Assembly (NCBI GenBank): GCA_003695725.1 | Contig: RFHX01000227.1 | Span: 1 to 15,957, forward strand | DNA from: J061 sp003695725 [NCBI: Candidatus Schekmanbacteria bacterium] | GTDB lineage: Bacteria; Schekmanbacteria; GWA2-38-11 | DNA length: 15,957 nucleotides | Direction of reading: 5' to 3' | Shown here: positions 1-9,017 of the stretch, one piece after another | Numbering within the stretch: position 1 is the stretch's first letter | Layout of the letters: every line of letters starts with the position of its first letter | The notes under the pieces: generated by a model | Seen by the model: the letters and a program-made list of their open reading frames with translations, nothing else | Database searches by the model: none | What the model was told of the DNA's origin: nothing | Translations under genes and position numbers: made by a program

Positions 1-17
1 ACTATAAATGTAATTAG

Positions 18-3000
18 ATGTCTAATTTAAAGAGAAATTATGATATTTCTACTATCTTTTTGATTTTACTTACGTTCTTTTCATTATTTTTTTTCACACG
101 TATCTCCCATTCCATTAACCTTGATTTGGTTGGCTATGTAGGAGGCAAATTCAATGATTTTCAGGTGGTTGGCAATTACGCCTATATCACCACTGAAAAC
201 GGGCTTCAAATATTGGACATATCCAATCCTGCATCACCTCAGATAGTCAATGTTTTGAATGATTACGGCAGGTTTGAGAAAATTTCCATATCAGGCGGAA
301 AAATGTGTACTTCCGCAGGTAAAAAATTGTACACTTTCGACATTGCCAATCCAACAGCTCCCACATTTTTAGGATTGTTTTTAACGAAATATAATATTAA
401 ATCATTGATACTTTCGGGAAATATACTTTATCTTCTTGTGGCAAATACCGGCTTGGAAATTCTCGATATTTCAACTCCCTATTCGCCAGTGCTAAAGAGC
501 ACATTGAATATTTCTTCCAGTAGTTTTACTGATTTGGAAGTTGAAGGCAATAAAGCTTACATATTAAGCAACGGTGCTTACATTAACGGTTTTCAGATTG
601 TAGATATAAGCAACACCTTATCGCCTGTGTTACTTGGGTCATATAAATATTCAGGACGCTCTCTGTACCTGTCCGGAAATTATGCCTATATTATCAAACC
701 TTACAGCGGTATGGATATTCTCGATATTAGCGATTCATCGGCACCTTTACGAGCTGGCACCTATAATAATTCAGATTATCTCAATGATGTCAGTATTTCG
801 GGGAGTATTGCATTTGTTGCGTCAAACAAAACCGGAATCATCACAGTTGATGTTAGTAATCATTCTTCACCTTCAACATTCGGCACCTTTTCAATTCAGG
901 GAGGAACCAGTAAAATTGATATTTCAGGAAATAATGGTTATCTGATTGACTCACAAGGATTTGCTATCATAGATATCAGTGATCCTTCTAACATTACTCT
1001 TCTGGGAAGATTTAACACGACAGCACGCGCCATAAAATTCAGTATTTCTGGAGATACCCTTTTTTCAGTCAATAAGCACATTGGATATTCAATGATGGAA
1101 ATACCGCAAATTATAACCTCACAGCTTGTCACAATAACTAACTATCCATTAACTATGGATAATCTAATTATTTCTGGAACTATTGCTTTTGCCTGCGATT
1201 CTAAATTTGGAAATGGTCTTAGCATATTAGATATAAGCAGTCCTCAAACTCCTTCAAAAATCGGTTCATATTCTGATGCAAAAGGGATTGGAGGAGTCAT
1301 AGGGAATTATGCATTTATAAATTCCGTTAAAAATTCATCATCGCCTTACTTTGAAATATTAGACGTAAGCAATCCAGCTTCTCCGCAGATATCTGCTTCA
1401 TTAAATTTGGCTGCAGGTGTTTTTGATGTGAGTTATGATAAGGCTTATCTTTCAAATGGAGACAGTTTGTTTATAATCGATACAAATGACCGCTCGAATC
1501 CTTCATTTAAAGGCTCGCTTTCACTACCAAGTCATAGCGTATATGACATTGCTGTTGCCAACAATAAAGCATATATAGCGACCGCCGAATCGGGGTTGAT
1601 AATTGCTGATGTAAACAATCCCCTTTTGCCCACAATTATCGGACAATTAGATACGGGGGGAGAAATTCACGGAATATTTATTTCCGGTAATTATGCATAT
1701 CTTGCAAACGGGACAAATGGTGTAGCTGTTGTTGACATAACAGACTCGACAAGTCCACAACTTGAAGTGGCAAAAGACATTCTTGGAAATGCCAATGACA
1801 TTTTAGTTAAGAATAACTATGTCTTTGTTGCCGACGAGTTTTCGGGCGTTGCAGTGCTGAAAATTTTAGAAAACAATTTGCCACAAATATCTATCTCAAA
1901 AAATAAATTACTTTTAAACTCAGCAGGAGGAGAAGAATCAATAAGCATAACCGTGCCAATAACATCGACTTGGAATGTAATTTCCGATTCAAGCTGGATA
2001 ACGATAAATTCAGATACGAGCGGAAGCGGAAATGCGACAATCGATTTTTCCGTAAGTCCAAACACATCTTCTTTTGATAGGATAGGAACAATTATAATTA
2101 ATGAAGAAAAAATTCAAATTACACAACAGAGAAGCGAATGTAACGGAGATTATTCATTCAAAACAGACCATATAAATATTCCATATTCAAGCGGAGTTTT
2201 TTCAACAACAGTAGTTGCGCCTGATGGATGTTTTTGGAATGCTGAAAGCAACTCAAACTGGGTTTTAATCAATCACACGATAGATAACACCATTTACTTT
2301 TCAGTAGAAGAAAATCCTACAGCCATTACCCGAACTGCGACAATCTCTGTTGGAGAAAATGAATTCACGATTAAACAGGGTGGCCGCCCTTGCACTTTCT
2401 CCATATCAGAATCGTCTTTTTCTATCCTAAATTCAATGGGGGGAAACATTGCCTTTACTATATCCACCATAACCGGTTGTATCCCCACAGTATCTGTTTT
2501 GACCGATTGGATATCAGTTGTCACAACTACCAATGCTGGGGATAAAAGCTTCGTCACATTGAGCATTGATAAAAACGAAAATGAAAAAAGAAGGGAAGGT
2601 TCCGCAATCATAGGTGGAAAAGAACTTACGATTCGTCAGGAAGGCACCCGTAACACAATGCCTGTCATTACTACAGAAGACTTTCATTTTTACAGCGCAG
2701 GAGGTGTCAATGACATAGCCTCTGATGGAAAATATGTATATATAGTAAATGAGGGTGGATTATCAGTCCTTGACATTACTTCTTCGGTAACATCAACTAT
2801 ACTTGCATCTTTACCCCTTTATGATGTCAACCAGATAAAAGTGTTAGGTTCATATGGCTATGTGTCAGGTGGGACAAATCAATTTTTGATAATTGATTTA
2901 AGTTCTCCGTCTTCACCTCAAATAACGTCCTCATATTTTTCAAATAAGAACACATACAATTTTGATGTATATGATGAGAAGGCTTTTATCGTTAGTGATG

Positions 3001-4661
3001 GTAAATTAAAAATCCTCGATATAAGCAATAAAAACACACCATTTCTTGTTGGTGAACTTATTGATGAATCATCATTTATCAATGAAGTTATTGTTTCTGA
3101 TACGATTGCATATTGCTTAACTAGCGGCAATAAAGTTTTAGCCGTTGACATTTCCACTTCCAAAAATCCAAAAATACTTGGAAGTTATCAATACACGGAT
3201 AATATAAGCAAAATGCACATATCAGGAAATATCCTTTCCTTTCTCACAGAGAATAAAGGGCTCGTAATGCTTGATGTGATTAATCCAACAAATATTTCTT
3301 TAGTAGGTAAGACAAAAATATTCAAAGCCCACAACTTCACGGTGTCGGGCAATTATGCCTATCTTGCCCATTGGAATAAAGGAGTTGGAATTGTAGATTT
3401 ATCGGATCCTTATAATCCCTCCCTTCTGTCGACTTATAACCTTCCTCAAGGAACAAAAGCTCTTTTCTGCAAAAATGGTAAACTTTATACAGGTAATTAT
3501 AATGACGGTTCAGTAATCATATTGAAAGTATCTAATGGCCAATTGCCGGTAATTTTAGGTAGCTATGAAGGATTAAAAGAAGTAGGTAAAATATGTGCAA
3601 GAAATGACTATCTTATTACTTCATCTGCAAACTCTAATGTTGTAACTCTAAAAATGACAGATTTTTCTAATAATCTCGTTATAGAGAATGAAATAAAGCA
3701 TCCGAAGAAGCCTTTCGGATTTTCTATATATGGCAACCTTCTGCTCATATGGTATAAAAAAGACGTTATCCTTTATGATATAAATTTTCCAGAATCTCCT
3801 AATGGTATCATCAGGATGAAAATTAAATTTCCATTCGATAAAGTCCTATTAAAGGATAATTATCTATATTTTCTATCCGGAAATTATATTTCTATTTTCG
3901 ATATCAGTATGCTAACAAAGCCAAAAAAGGTAAAGATATTCAAAATTCCCGGCAAGAATGATATATCAGATATTCACATTGTAAATGACAAAGCTTATAT
4001 CCTTAGAAATAAAGGATTTATTATATTAGACATAAGCGACCCACTTCATCCCAAAAAAATAGGAAGGTACTCCAAGAAGAAAAAACTGAACACAATTTTT
4101 GCAACGGGAGATAAAGTTTACGCTACATCCATACGAAAAAAACTTTTCCTATTTGATACAAGCAATGCTGAAAACATAAAACTCTTAAACACTCAAAAAC
4201 TTCCATTTGACCCGTGGGATATTTATTTATCAGGAAAAAAATTCATTTTTTCAGAAATAGGCGGTCTTTACAACGGAATTACGATTTCCCAGTTGAAAAA
4301 TGCCGAAGCTGACCTATTTGGGAAATGGCTATCAGTAGAATCGCGTGATGCAGGTAAGAGAGAGAAAATGATAAGTGGAACCATCGAAATCAGAAACATA
4401 GGAGGAACTATATCGAAGAAAACTTCTGTGGATGTTTATTTATCAAAAGACTATTTCTTCGACAAGAAAGACAAAAAAATATTTTCAAAATCCCTTGCTT
4501 TTCTTGATACACCTGACGAAAATAAGGTCGAAATAACCATTGAACGGAGATTAAAGAAGAAGAACAAAGCAAATCATTTCATTGCTGTTATCGATCCGAA
4601 AAACAAAATTTCAGAAACCAACAAAGACAATAATATTGTCATATCGCCGGCAATTCAGTAA
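18..4661 (+). CDS. Giant secreted LVIVD-repeat / BACON / CARDB-like protein
   Basis: This 1,547-residue protein has no enzymatic motif and is probably a secreted or surface-bound binding or adhesion protein. A hydrophobic segment at residues about 13-30 reads as a Sec signal peptide. Residues about 35-620 hold some 13-14 LVIVD-type repeats of about 42 residues, each with an 'xYAYI...GLxILDISNPxxP' pattern, which are predicted beta-propeller blades. Residues about 621-876 hold three BACON domains; the second and third each carry a paired Cys (one near 708 and 792, one about 20-25 residues on) that could form disulfides. Residues about 880-1425 hold about 12 more LVIVD repeats. Residues about 1430-1547 look like a CARDB/Ig-like domain ending 'ISETNKDNNIV'. 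The start follows an in-frame TAG at 15-17, so it cannot lie upstream, yet no clear Shine-Dalgarno is visible. No LPXTG or type IX sorting tail is apparent. Family assignment is secure; ligand and role are unknown. Confidence 0.93.
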   Translation: MSNLKRNYDISTIFLILLTFFSLFFFTRISHSINLDLVGYVGGKFNDFQVVGNYAYITTENGLQILDISNPASPQIVNVLNDYGRFEKISISGGKMCTSAGKKLYTFDIANPTAPTFLGLFLTKYNIKSLILSGNILYLLVANTGLEILDISTPYSPVLKSTLNISSSSFTDLEVEGNKAYILSNGAYINGFQIVDISNTLSPVLLGSYKYSGRSLYLSGNYAYIIKPYSGMDILDISDSSAPLRAGTYNNSDYLNDVSISGSIAFVASNKTGIITVDVSNHSSPSTFGTFSIQGGTSKIDISGNNGYLIDSQGFAIIDISDPSNITLLGRFNTTARAIKFSISGDTLFSVNKHIGYSMMEIPQIITSQLVTITNYPLTMDNLIISGTIAFACDSKFGNGLSILDISSPQTPSKIGSYSDAKGIGGVIGNYAFINSVKNSSSPYFEILDVSNPASPQISASLNLAAGVFDVSYDKAYLSNGDSLFIIDTNDRSNPSFKGSLSLPSHSVYDIAVANNKAYIATAESGLIIADVNNPLLPTIIGQLDTGGEIHGIFISGNYAYLANGTNGVAVVDITDSTSPQLEVAKDILGNANDILVKNNYVFVADEFSGVAVLKILENNLPQISISKNKLLLNSAGGEESISITVPITSTWNVISDSSWITINSDTSGSGNATIDFSVSPNTSSFDRIGTIIINEEKIQITQQRSECNGDYSFKTDHINIPYSSGVFSTTVVAPDGCFWNAESNSNWVLINHTIDNTIYFSVEENPTAITRTATISVGENEFTIKQGGRPCTFSISESSFSILNSMGGNIAFTISTITGCIPTVSVLTDWISVVTTTNAGDKSFVTLSIDKNENEKRREGSAIIGGKELTIRQEGTRNTMPVITTEDFHFYSAGGVNDIASDGKYVYIVNEGGLSVLDITSSVTSTILASLPLYDVNQIKVLGSYGYVSGGTNQFLIIDLSSPSSPQITSSYFSNKNTYNFDVYDEKAFIVSDGKLKILDISNKNTPFLVGELIDESSFINEVIVSDTIAYCLTSGNKVLAVDISTSKNPKILGSYQYTDNISKMHISGNILSFLTENKGLVMLDVINPTNISLVGKTKIFKAHNFTVSGNYAYLAHWNKGVGIVDLSDPYNPSLLSTYNLPQGTKALFCKNGKLYTGNYNDGSVIILKVSNGQLPVILGSYEGLKEVGKICARNDYLITSSANSNVVTLKMTDFSNNLVIENEIKHPKKPFGFSIYGNLLLIWYKKDVILYDINFPESPNGIIRMKIKFPFDKVLLKDNYLYFLSGNYISIFDISMLTKPKKVKIFKIPGKNDISDIHIVNDKAYILRNKGFIILDISDPLHPKKIGRYSKKKKLNTIFATGDKVYATSIRKKLFLFDTSNAENIKLLNTQKLPFDPWDIYLSGKKFIFSEIGGLYNGITISQLKNAEADLFGKWLSVESRDAGKREKMISGTIEIRNIGGTISKKTSVDVYLSKDYFFDKKDKKIFSKSLAFLDTPDENKVEITIERRLKKKNKANHFIAVIDPKNKISETNKDNNIVISPAIQ

Positions 4662-4755
4662 AAATCTCAATCTTAATAATAAAATAAAGATGAACTCAAT
4701 GAATATTTTTGAGAAATGTCTTTCTTTTTAAGTTAGCAATGAAATGTTTTTTGAG

Positions 4756-5517
4756 TTAATCTTTTCTGACTTTTGCATCCTCTACTATTACCTTATATTC
4801 ATATCCTGACCCAAAGTCTTTATCACTTGCCGCTACCCCTTCTGCTATGACGATATCGCCCGTTTGAGGGAGATCTTTTGTTGTTACTACCAAGTCATTT
4901 GTGCCTTCTGAAGAATCGCCTGTGCCATCTTGTAGATGGACCCAATTCTTAGCCATTATATTACTGAGCACCTTTACAACCTTAGCTCTTACTTTTACTG
5001 TTTTATTATTTAGCTCTTTCCTCTTTTCATAAATTTCAGCAACAGTATAAGCATTCTTCCCTTTTGCTTTTTCTACTTTTATTGGTTCTTCAGGAATGTC
5101 TGTAGCTTTTCTTTCAGTTCCCTGCATAAGCTTTTCTGCTTCTCCAACAGGACCGAGAGAGAATATAATTTTTTCGAATGTTCTGTTGAGAGTTTTGCTT
5201 GTAAAGTTGTGCATTTCAGTGCCGGGCATAAGATTTACTGTTTCACCTTCTTTTACCTTCATTTCCGGGACTGCAATCCATAATGTCTTGCCTTCCTCCT
5301 GTTCAAGATTTATATAAGTATAACCTCCACTATTGAATGTTTCCTTGACTTTACCTGTTATTGGTTTCACTGGTGAAGGCACAGATTTTGACGCTTCTTT
5401 CTCAGGAACACTCTCTTTTTTATTACCCTTTTCTTTATTTGAACAAGCGCTAAAAGAAAAGATAAATGGGATTACAGTTAAAAATACGAAAAAAAGCTTC
5501 AACAAATGTTTCATCAT
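4756..5517 (-). CDS. Lipoprotein with two OB-fold-like domains
   Basis: This is a 253-residue predicted lipoprotein. A hydrophobic signal of about 24 residues ends in a lipobox 'FSAC' with Cys25. Ser rather than Asp at +2 suggests outer-membrane sorting. A Lys/Glu/Pro-rich linker (26-54) follows. Residues about 55-122 ('GKVKETFNSGGYTYINLE...') resemble the small OB-like domain annotated as 'DNA-binding/NrfJ-like' in deltaproteobacteria. Residues about 168-253 ('VKVRAKVVKV...WVHLQDGTG...GDIVIAEG') resemble a bacterial OB-fold domain of the tRNA-anti/YdeI type. Because the protein is exported, nucleic-acid binding is doubtful and a role in periplasmic ligand or metal handling is only a guess. 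The Shine-Dalgarno AGGAGG lies 4 bases before the first ATG and 7 before the second (ATGATG), so Met2 may be the real start. The gene is convergent with the LVIVD gene and divergent from fbp. Confidence 0.85.
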   Translation of the reverse strand: MMKHLLKLFFVFLTVIPFIFSFSACSNKEKGNKKESVPEKEASKSVPSPVKPITGKVKETFNSGGYTYINLEQEEGKTLWIAVPEMKVKEGETVNLMPGTEMHNFTSKTLNRTFEKIIFSLGPVGEAEKLMQGTERKATDIPEEPIKVEKAKGKNAYTVAEIYEKRKELNNKTVKVRAKVVKVLSNIMAKNWVHLQDGTGDSSEGTNDLVVTTKDLPQTGDIVIAEGVAASDKDFGSGYEYKVIVEDAKVRKD

Positions 5518-5810
5518 CTATCCTCCTATCAATGAATCAACTGTCTATTTCATCTTTATTGTGCAGAATAATACTTTTTGGGAAAAGAGACAAGAGTTTT
5601 TGAAAAATGAAACGATGATTCTTCGAAAAAGTAGCAGGATGCAACATCTTTATGCCTCTCAATTTGAACTTGTCTGTCTAAGGAATTTTTTCATTTTAGT
5701 TGGATAAGAAGTTTTTTAATAAGGGTCTGCCAAAATATAGTTATAACAGATTGATTTTTACTTGTTCTTGTATTAGATTTAAATTGTCGCTTAAAAAAGA
5801 AAAGCTTCCC

Positions 5811-5839
5811 TTGAATATGATTGTTTAAACTTTTATAGT
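5811..5839 (+). promoter_or_regulatory. Putative sigma-70 promoter of fbp
   Basis: A -35-like TTGAAT (5811-5816) is followed after exactly 17 bases by a -10-like TATAGT (5834-5839). That is four of six and five of six matches to the sigma-70 consensus, upstream of the fbp start at 5894. The transcript would start near 5846 and have a leader of about 50 bases. In an AT-rich intergenic region such matches can occur by chance, so this rests on spacing and position only. Confidence 0.45.
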
Positions 5840-5880
5840 TTATTTTGTCAATTATTTGCTTCAATGTAATTTTTTTTGAA

Positions 5881-5887
5881 GAGGAGG
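5881..5887 (+). promoter_or_regulatory. Shine-Dalgarno that fixes the fbp start
   Basis: GAGGAGG lies 6 bases upstream of ATG 5894. It decides in favour of that start over the in-frame TTG at 5876, which lies upstream of it. Confidence 0.85.
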
Positions 5888-5893
5888 AAGACG

Positions 5894-6874
5894 ATGGAGT
5901 TTGAACAGACCTTTATGAATTTTCTTTACCACCATCAAGAAAAATATAACCGCACATACCACTTTTTAATTTTAATGGACGCTATCCTGAGTGCCGCAAA
6001 ACACATTCAGCACTATTATGTTACAGGGGCGCTCAAAGGTAATTTAGGAGGCGCCGGAAAAATAAATATTCAAGGAGAAAATGTACTGCGAATGGACCAA
6101 ATTGCTCATGAGATAGTAATTCACTATTTGAAAGCATCGAAAAGGGTCATACATGCAGTAAGTGAAGAAGCAGAAGATATAATACCAATGGATACAGGAA
6201 ACGGCAGATATTTTATATACTTTGACCCTCTAGATGGCTCCTCCAATGTTTCTCATATGCTGCCCGTCGGCTTTATGTTTGGAATAGCAAAGAGAAATCT
6301 CGAGGGACCCGAAGATGGACACTTGCGCGCCGGTAAAGATTATATTGCAGCAGGTATGTTTGTGATTCCGACAGGCACATTTACCATAGCTTTGAGAGAT
6401 GCCGGATGTTGGCGATTTCATATTGATGAAACAATGACATTCGTAAAACCGATAAGAGTATTTTTGCCGGAAGATAGGAAGAAGTGGGAGCTTTCTTTCA
6501 ATGCGGCAAATAAATATACTTTTAGAGAATCAGTGCAGAAGTGGATAGAAGAGAATGAAAAGAAATATGCCTTTCGTTACCTTGGCGCGCTTGCCGGTGA
6601 TTTTCATCGTCTCTTGGGAAATGGCGGAATGTTTATGTATCCTGCAATCGTAAATCATCCTGACCCCAAGAAAAATAGACCCCAAGGCAAACTTAGACTA
6701 ATGTATGAAGCGGCAATAGTCTCCTTTATGTGCCGTGAGGCAGGCGGTCATGCTATAGATGAAAATGGGACTCCCATTCTTGAAATACAGCCGGAAAAAC
6801 ATCACCAGAGGACAGCATTGTATGTTGGAAGCAAACCCCTTGTTGATGAAATAGCGGAATGCCTTAAAAACTAA
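5894..6874 (+). CDS. fbp: Class I fructose-1,6-bisphosphatase
   Basis: This 326-residue cytosolic enzyme removes the 1-phosphate from fructose 1,6-bisphosphate, the committed step of gluconeogenesis. Class I signatures are complete. 'SEEAED' (acidic metal ligands, residues 90-95) precedes the active-site 'FDPLDGSSN' at 110-118 (Asp111, Asp114). 'RYLGALAGDFHR...GGMFMYP' starts at 228, and 'GKLRLMYEA' at 265-273 supplies the metal-binding Glu272, followed by 'REAGGHA'. The N-terminal 'GxAGxxNIQGE' segment matches the usual Mg/AMP-site region. I chose ATG 5894 because GAGGAGG at 5881-5887 sits 6 bases before it. An upstream TTG at 5876 would swallow that ribosome site and add only a basic octapeptide-like tail. 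The gene is monocistronic, with its own promoter and a strong terminator. Length is near the family norm (about 330). Confidence 0.96.
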   Translation: MEFEQTFMNFLYHHQEKYNRTYHFLILMDAILSAAKHIQHYYVTGALKGNLGGAGKINIQGENVLRMDQIAHEIVIHYLKASKRVIHAVSEEAEDIIPMDTGNGRYFIYFDPLDGSSNVSHMLPVGFMFGIAKRNLEGPEDGHLRAGKDYIAAGMFVIPTGTFTIALRDAGCWRFHIDETMTFVKPIRVFLPEDRKKWELSFNAANKYTFRESVQKWIEENEKKYAFRYLGALAGDFHRLLGNGGMFMYPAIVNHPDPKKNRPQGKLRLMYEAAIVSFMCREAGGHAIDENGTPILEIQPEKHHQRTALYVGSKPLVDEIAECLKN

Positions 6875-6885
6875 TCGACAGATAA

Positions 6886-6921
6886 AAAAGGAGGAGTGGA
6901 TATATACTCACTCCTCCTTTT
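6886..6921. terminator. Bidirectional intrinsic terminator between fbp and PD40 lipoprotein gene
   Basis: A perfect 13-bp inverted repeat, AAAAGGAGGAGTG (6886-6898) and CACTCCTCCTTTT (6909-6921), encloses a 10-base loop. It has an A-run on the left and a T-run on the right, so it can work as a rho-independent terminator on either strand. It sits 11 bases after the fbp stop and about 18 bases beyond the end of the convergent minus-strand gene, as expected for a shared terminator. Confidence 0.92.
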
Positions 6922-6939
6922 CCTTTATCTTTGATAAAA

Positions 6940-7986
6940 TCAATCCTTGAAATTGCTTATATCCATTAGAAAAAGCTGAAGCGCTCTTTCACCAGGAGGC
7001 GTTGCCCTACTTGATGAAAACATTAGCGTCTTGCCGTCAGGGGATATACTTGGGAATCCATCGAATCCGTCGAAGTATGTAAGTCTCGTTTGTTTGCCAG
7101 TCTCTAAATTCATCATAAAGATTTCAAAGTTTGGCATTGGGATTGCAGGGTCTGAAGGCGGCAGAACTTTGACAAAGGCAAAATGCTTTCCATCAGGATG
7201 TGGATATGGAGCCCAATTCGTTCCATCGTCATGGGTTATCTGCTTTAGTCCTGTGCCGTCGTGCTTGATTGTAAAAATCGTCATTGGTTTTCTTCTTTGT
7301 CCGTCATATTCCTTTTTCCATGCACGATATATGATTGTTTCAGAATCAGGCATATAAAATGCACCGCCTTCCTGCCAATCTGGAGTGTGTGTAATTTGGA
7401 ACTCTTCTGTGCCGTCAGATTTCATACGCCACAAATCCATATTGCCATTGATTTGCCTTCCAAACAGAATCCATTTGCCATCTGGGGAAACTGATACCTC
7501 AGCATCATAGTATTTATTATTGGTAATTCTTTTTATATTTTTACCTTCAAGGTCGGAGATATATAATTCAGCGCCTTGAGGATATTGAGTTGAATCAGAC
7601 CAATCCCCTTTGGGCATATCCAAGTGGTCTCTCGTAGAGGTCCAAACAATCTTATCTCCTGAGGGAAAATAAAAATTACAAGCGTCTTCTCCCTTGTCAT
7701 TTATTCTGCGAATATTTTTCCCATCAATAGTAGCTGTGTAGGCATGATATGCAGTGTCATCATCCATCTTTGCTTGGCAGATGATACTTTTCCCGTCAGG
7801 TGAAAAGTAAGATTCTGCCGCCCGTGGAAAGTTGGGTATTCTCTTTACTGGAAATTCATTTTCAAATGTAAAATTCTCTGCAGGTTTGTAGGGTTTTGAT
7901 TGCGGAGTTTTCTTTGATTGTGAACAAGCAATCAGCGTTAGTGTCATAAAAAGCATAAATAAAAATACAAAAGGTTTCTTCATCAT
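6940..7986 (-). CDS. TolB-like PD40 (WD40-like) repeat lipoprotein
   Basis: This is a 348-residue predicted lipoprotein with a beta-propeller fold. The signal peptide ends in 'LIAC' with Cys21, and Ser at +2 suggests outer-membrane attachment. PD40 repeats occur throughout. 'SPDGKS' lies near residue 62, 'FPSGDK' near 108, 'SPDGKW' at 167-172, 'HPDGKH' near 264 and 'SPDGKT' near 317. Each is followed by strands such as 'IVWTSTRD' or 'LMFSSSRA'. That gives about six blades. It lacks the N-terminal alpha/beta domain of true TolB, so a Tol-Pal role should not be assumed; a periplasmic binding or scaffold role is more likely. The Shine-Dalgarno AGGAGG lies 4 bases before the first and 7 before the second of two adjacent ATGs. 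It follows ppx by 94 bases, so it may have its own promoter, and ends at the shared terminator. Confidence 0.9.
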   Translation of the reverse strand: MMKKPFVFLFMLFMTLTLIACSQSKKTPQSKPYKPAENFTFENEFPVKRIPNFPRAAESYFSPDGKSIICQAKMDDDTAYHAYTATIDGKNIRRINDKGEDACNFYFPSGDKIVWTSTRDHLDMPKGDWSDSTQYPQGAELYISDLEGKNIKRITNNKYYDAEVSVSPDGKWILFGRQINGNMDLWRMKSDGTEEFQITHTPDWQEGGAFYMPDSETIIYRAWKKEYDGQRRKPMTIFTIKHDGTGLKQITHDDGTNWAPYPHPDGKHFAFVKVLPPSDPAIPMPNFEIFMMNLETGKQTRLTYFDGFDGFPSISPDGKTLMFSSSRATPPGERALQLFLMDISNFKD

Positions 7987-8080
7987 TAATCCTCCTTTTA
8001 AATATAGATTTGATTTTTGCTCGCTTCTACATATTCATTGTAAAAAAAAATCTATAACAATGTAAAATTTTTGCAATGCA

Positions 8081-8998
8081 TTAAAAATTTTCTCTAAGCA
8101 ATAATCCGTACCTAACGCCGCCTGTACTCGTCAATGCCTTATCGTAGCCAAAATAATTCATTATTTCATTTAGAATCAGAGCACCGCTAACAATTACATC
8201 TGCCCGTGCAGGGTGAAGTCCCGGTAATTTCATTCTTTCTTCTGTTGTCATTGATTTGATTTTATCAATTAAAGATGTCAATTCATTTATTCCAATTTCA
8301 AATCCCTCAATTTCGCTTCGAATATAATTTTCTTGTCTTTTAATCATCTGTGCCACAGTAGTTACAGTGCCTGCAATTCCAATCAAACAATCTCCGCGCC
8401 AACTATCCTTATGCAGGACAGAAAGGTGTTTTATTATGGATTCTTTGAGATTTTCTATCTCCTTTTCTGAAGGAGGATTATTCTTAATGAATTCTTCCGT
8501 AAGACGCACTGATCCAAATCGAAGACTTTTCAAGTCTTTTATTTTATCTCCTTTTCCGATTATAAATTCCGTGCTTCCTCCACCGATATCTACGACAAGC
8601 GCGCTGTGCGCATTTGAAGGAAATGTCTGTATAGCTGAATAATAAGTGAGCAAAGCTTCTTCCTCACCTGAAATGATCTGAATATTGATATCAAGTAATT
8701 CTTTAACCTTTTTAATAAAAGTATTTGAATTTTTGGCATCTCTCAATGCGCTTGTTGCCCCAACGATTATCTTTGAGGCATTGTATTCTTCAGCAATCTT
8801 CTTATATTCCTTTAAAACTTTAATAGTCCTATTTACAGCGTCGTCGTTTAATATTCCACTCCTGTTAGTGCCCTCCCCTATTCTGCAAATGCGTAATTCT
8901 TCCCTTAAAACTTCCAATTTCTTGCCATTTTTTTTTGCTATCAAGAGAAGGGCTGAATTTGTGCCTAAATCAATCGATGCTTCTATGCAGTTGTCCAT
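8081..8998 (-). CDS. ppx: Ppx/GppA-family phosphatase (short form)
   Basis: This 305-residue cytosolic member of the ASKHA exopolyphosphatase/guanosine pentaphosphatase family hydrolyses inorganic polyphosphate and/or pppGpp. The phosphate-1 motif 'IDLGTNS' (9-15, Asp10) is followed by 'ISGEEEA' (109-115), which carries the catalytic Glu. The phosphate-2 motif 'VVDIGGGSTEF' comes at 135-145, and 'GIAGTVTT' supplies the adenosine-like motif. Only the two ASKHA subdomains are present. The C-terminal HD-like and helical domains of E. coli Ppx/GppA are absent, as in the roughly 300-residue family members. Sequence alone does not separate the Ppx and GppA activities. The start is 19 bases after the stop of the upstream HD gene and has no recognisable Shine-Dalgarno, which suggests translational coupling. 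The adjacent HD-domain gene could replace the missing domain in trans, but that is speculation. Confidence 0.93.
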   Translation of the reverse strand: MDNCIEASIDLGTNSALLLIAKKNGKKLEVLREELRICRIGEGTNRSGILNDDAVNRTIKVLKEYKKIAEEYNASKIIVGATSALRDAKNSNTFIKKVKELLDINIQIISGEEEALLTYYSAIQTFPSNAHSALVVDIGGGSTEFIIGKGDKIKDLKSLRFGSVRLTEEFIKNNPPSEKEIENLKESIIKHLSVLHKDSWRGDCLIGIAGTVTTVAQMIKRQENYIRSEIEGFEIGINELTSLIDKIKSMTTEERMKLPGLHPARADVIVSGALILNEIMNYFGYDKALTSTGGVRYGLLLRENF

Positions 8999-9017
8999 TT
9001 TATTCTATAGTAATGGA

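Larger units (their letters stand above)
5518..5893. other. Divergent intergenic region between lipoprotein and fbp
   Basis: About 375 AT-rich bases separate two divergently transcribed genes. The left end holds the minus-strand Shine-Dalgarno of the lipoprotein (TCCTCC at 5521-5526 on the plus strand). The right end holds a promoter-like pair and the Shine-Dalgarno of fbp, both listed separately. A plus-strand open frame crosses 5333-5707, but its first half is antisense to the lipoprotein gene, it lacks a ribosome site, and its composition is not protein-like. No RNA gene, repeat or riboswitch was recognised here. Confidence 0.6.

Noticed and set aside
4662-4755. Possible shared terminator between the LVIVD gene and the OB-fold lipoprotein
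   Set aside because: Only a 5-bp CTCAA/TTGAG pairing with a long AT loop; much weaker than the hairpin at 6886-6921.
5333-5707. 124-codon plus-strand frame
   Set aside because: Half is antisense to the lipoprotein gene, there is no ribosome site, and the translation has no recognisable domain or signal.
5876-5893. TTG start extending fructose-bisphosphatase by six codons
   Set aside because: The strong Shine-Dalgarno GAGGAGG lies inside the extension and is correctly placed for ATG 5894.
8036-8062. CATTGT / ACAATG inverted repeat between ppx and the PD40 lipoprotein gene
   Set aside because: Only 6 bp, AT-rich, with a 15-base loop; expected by chance in this composition.
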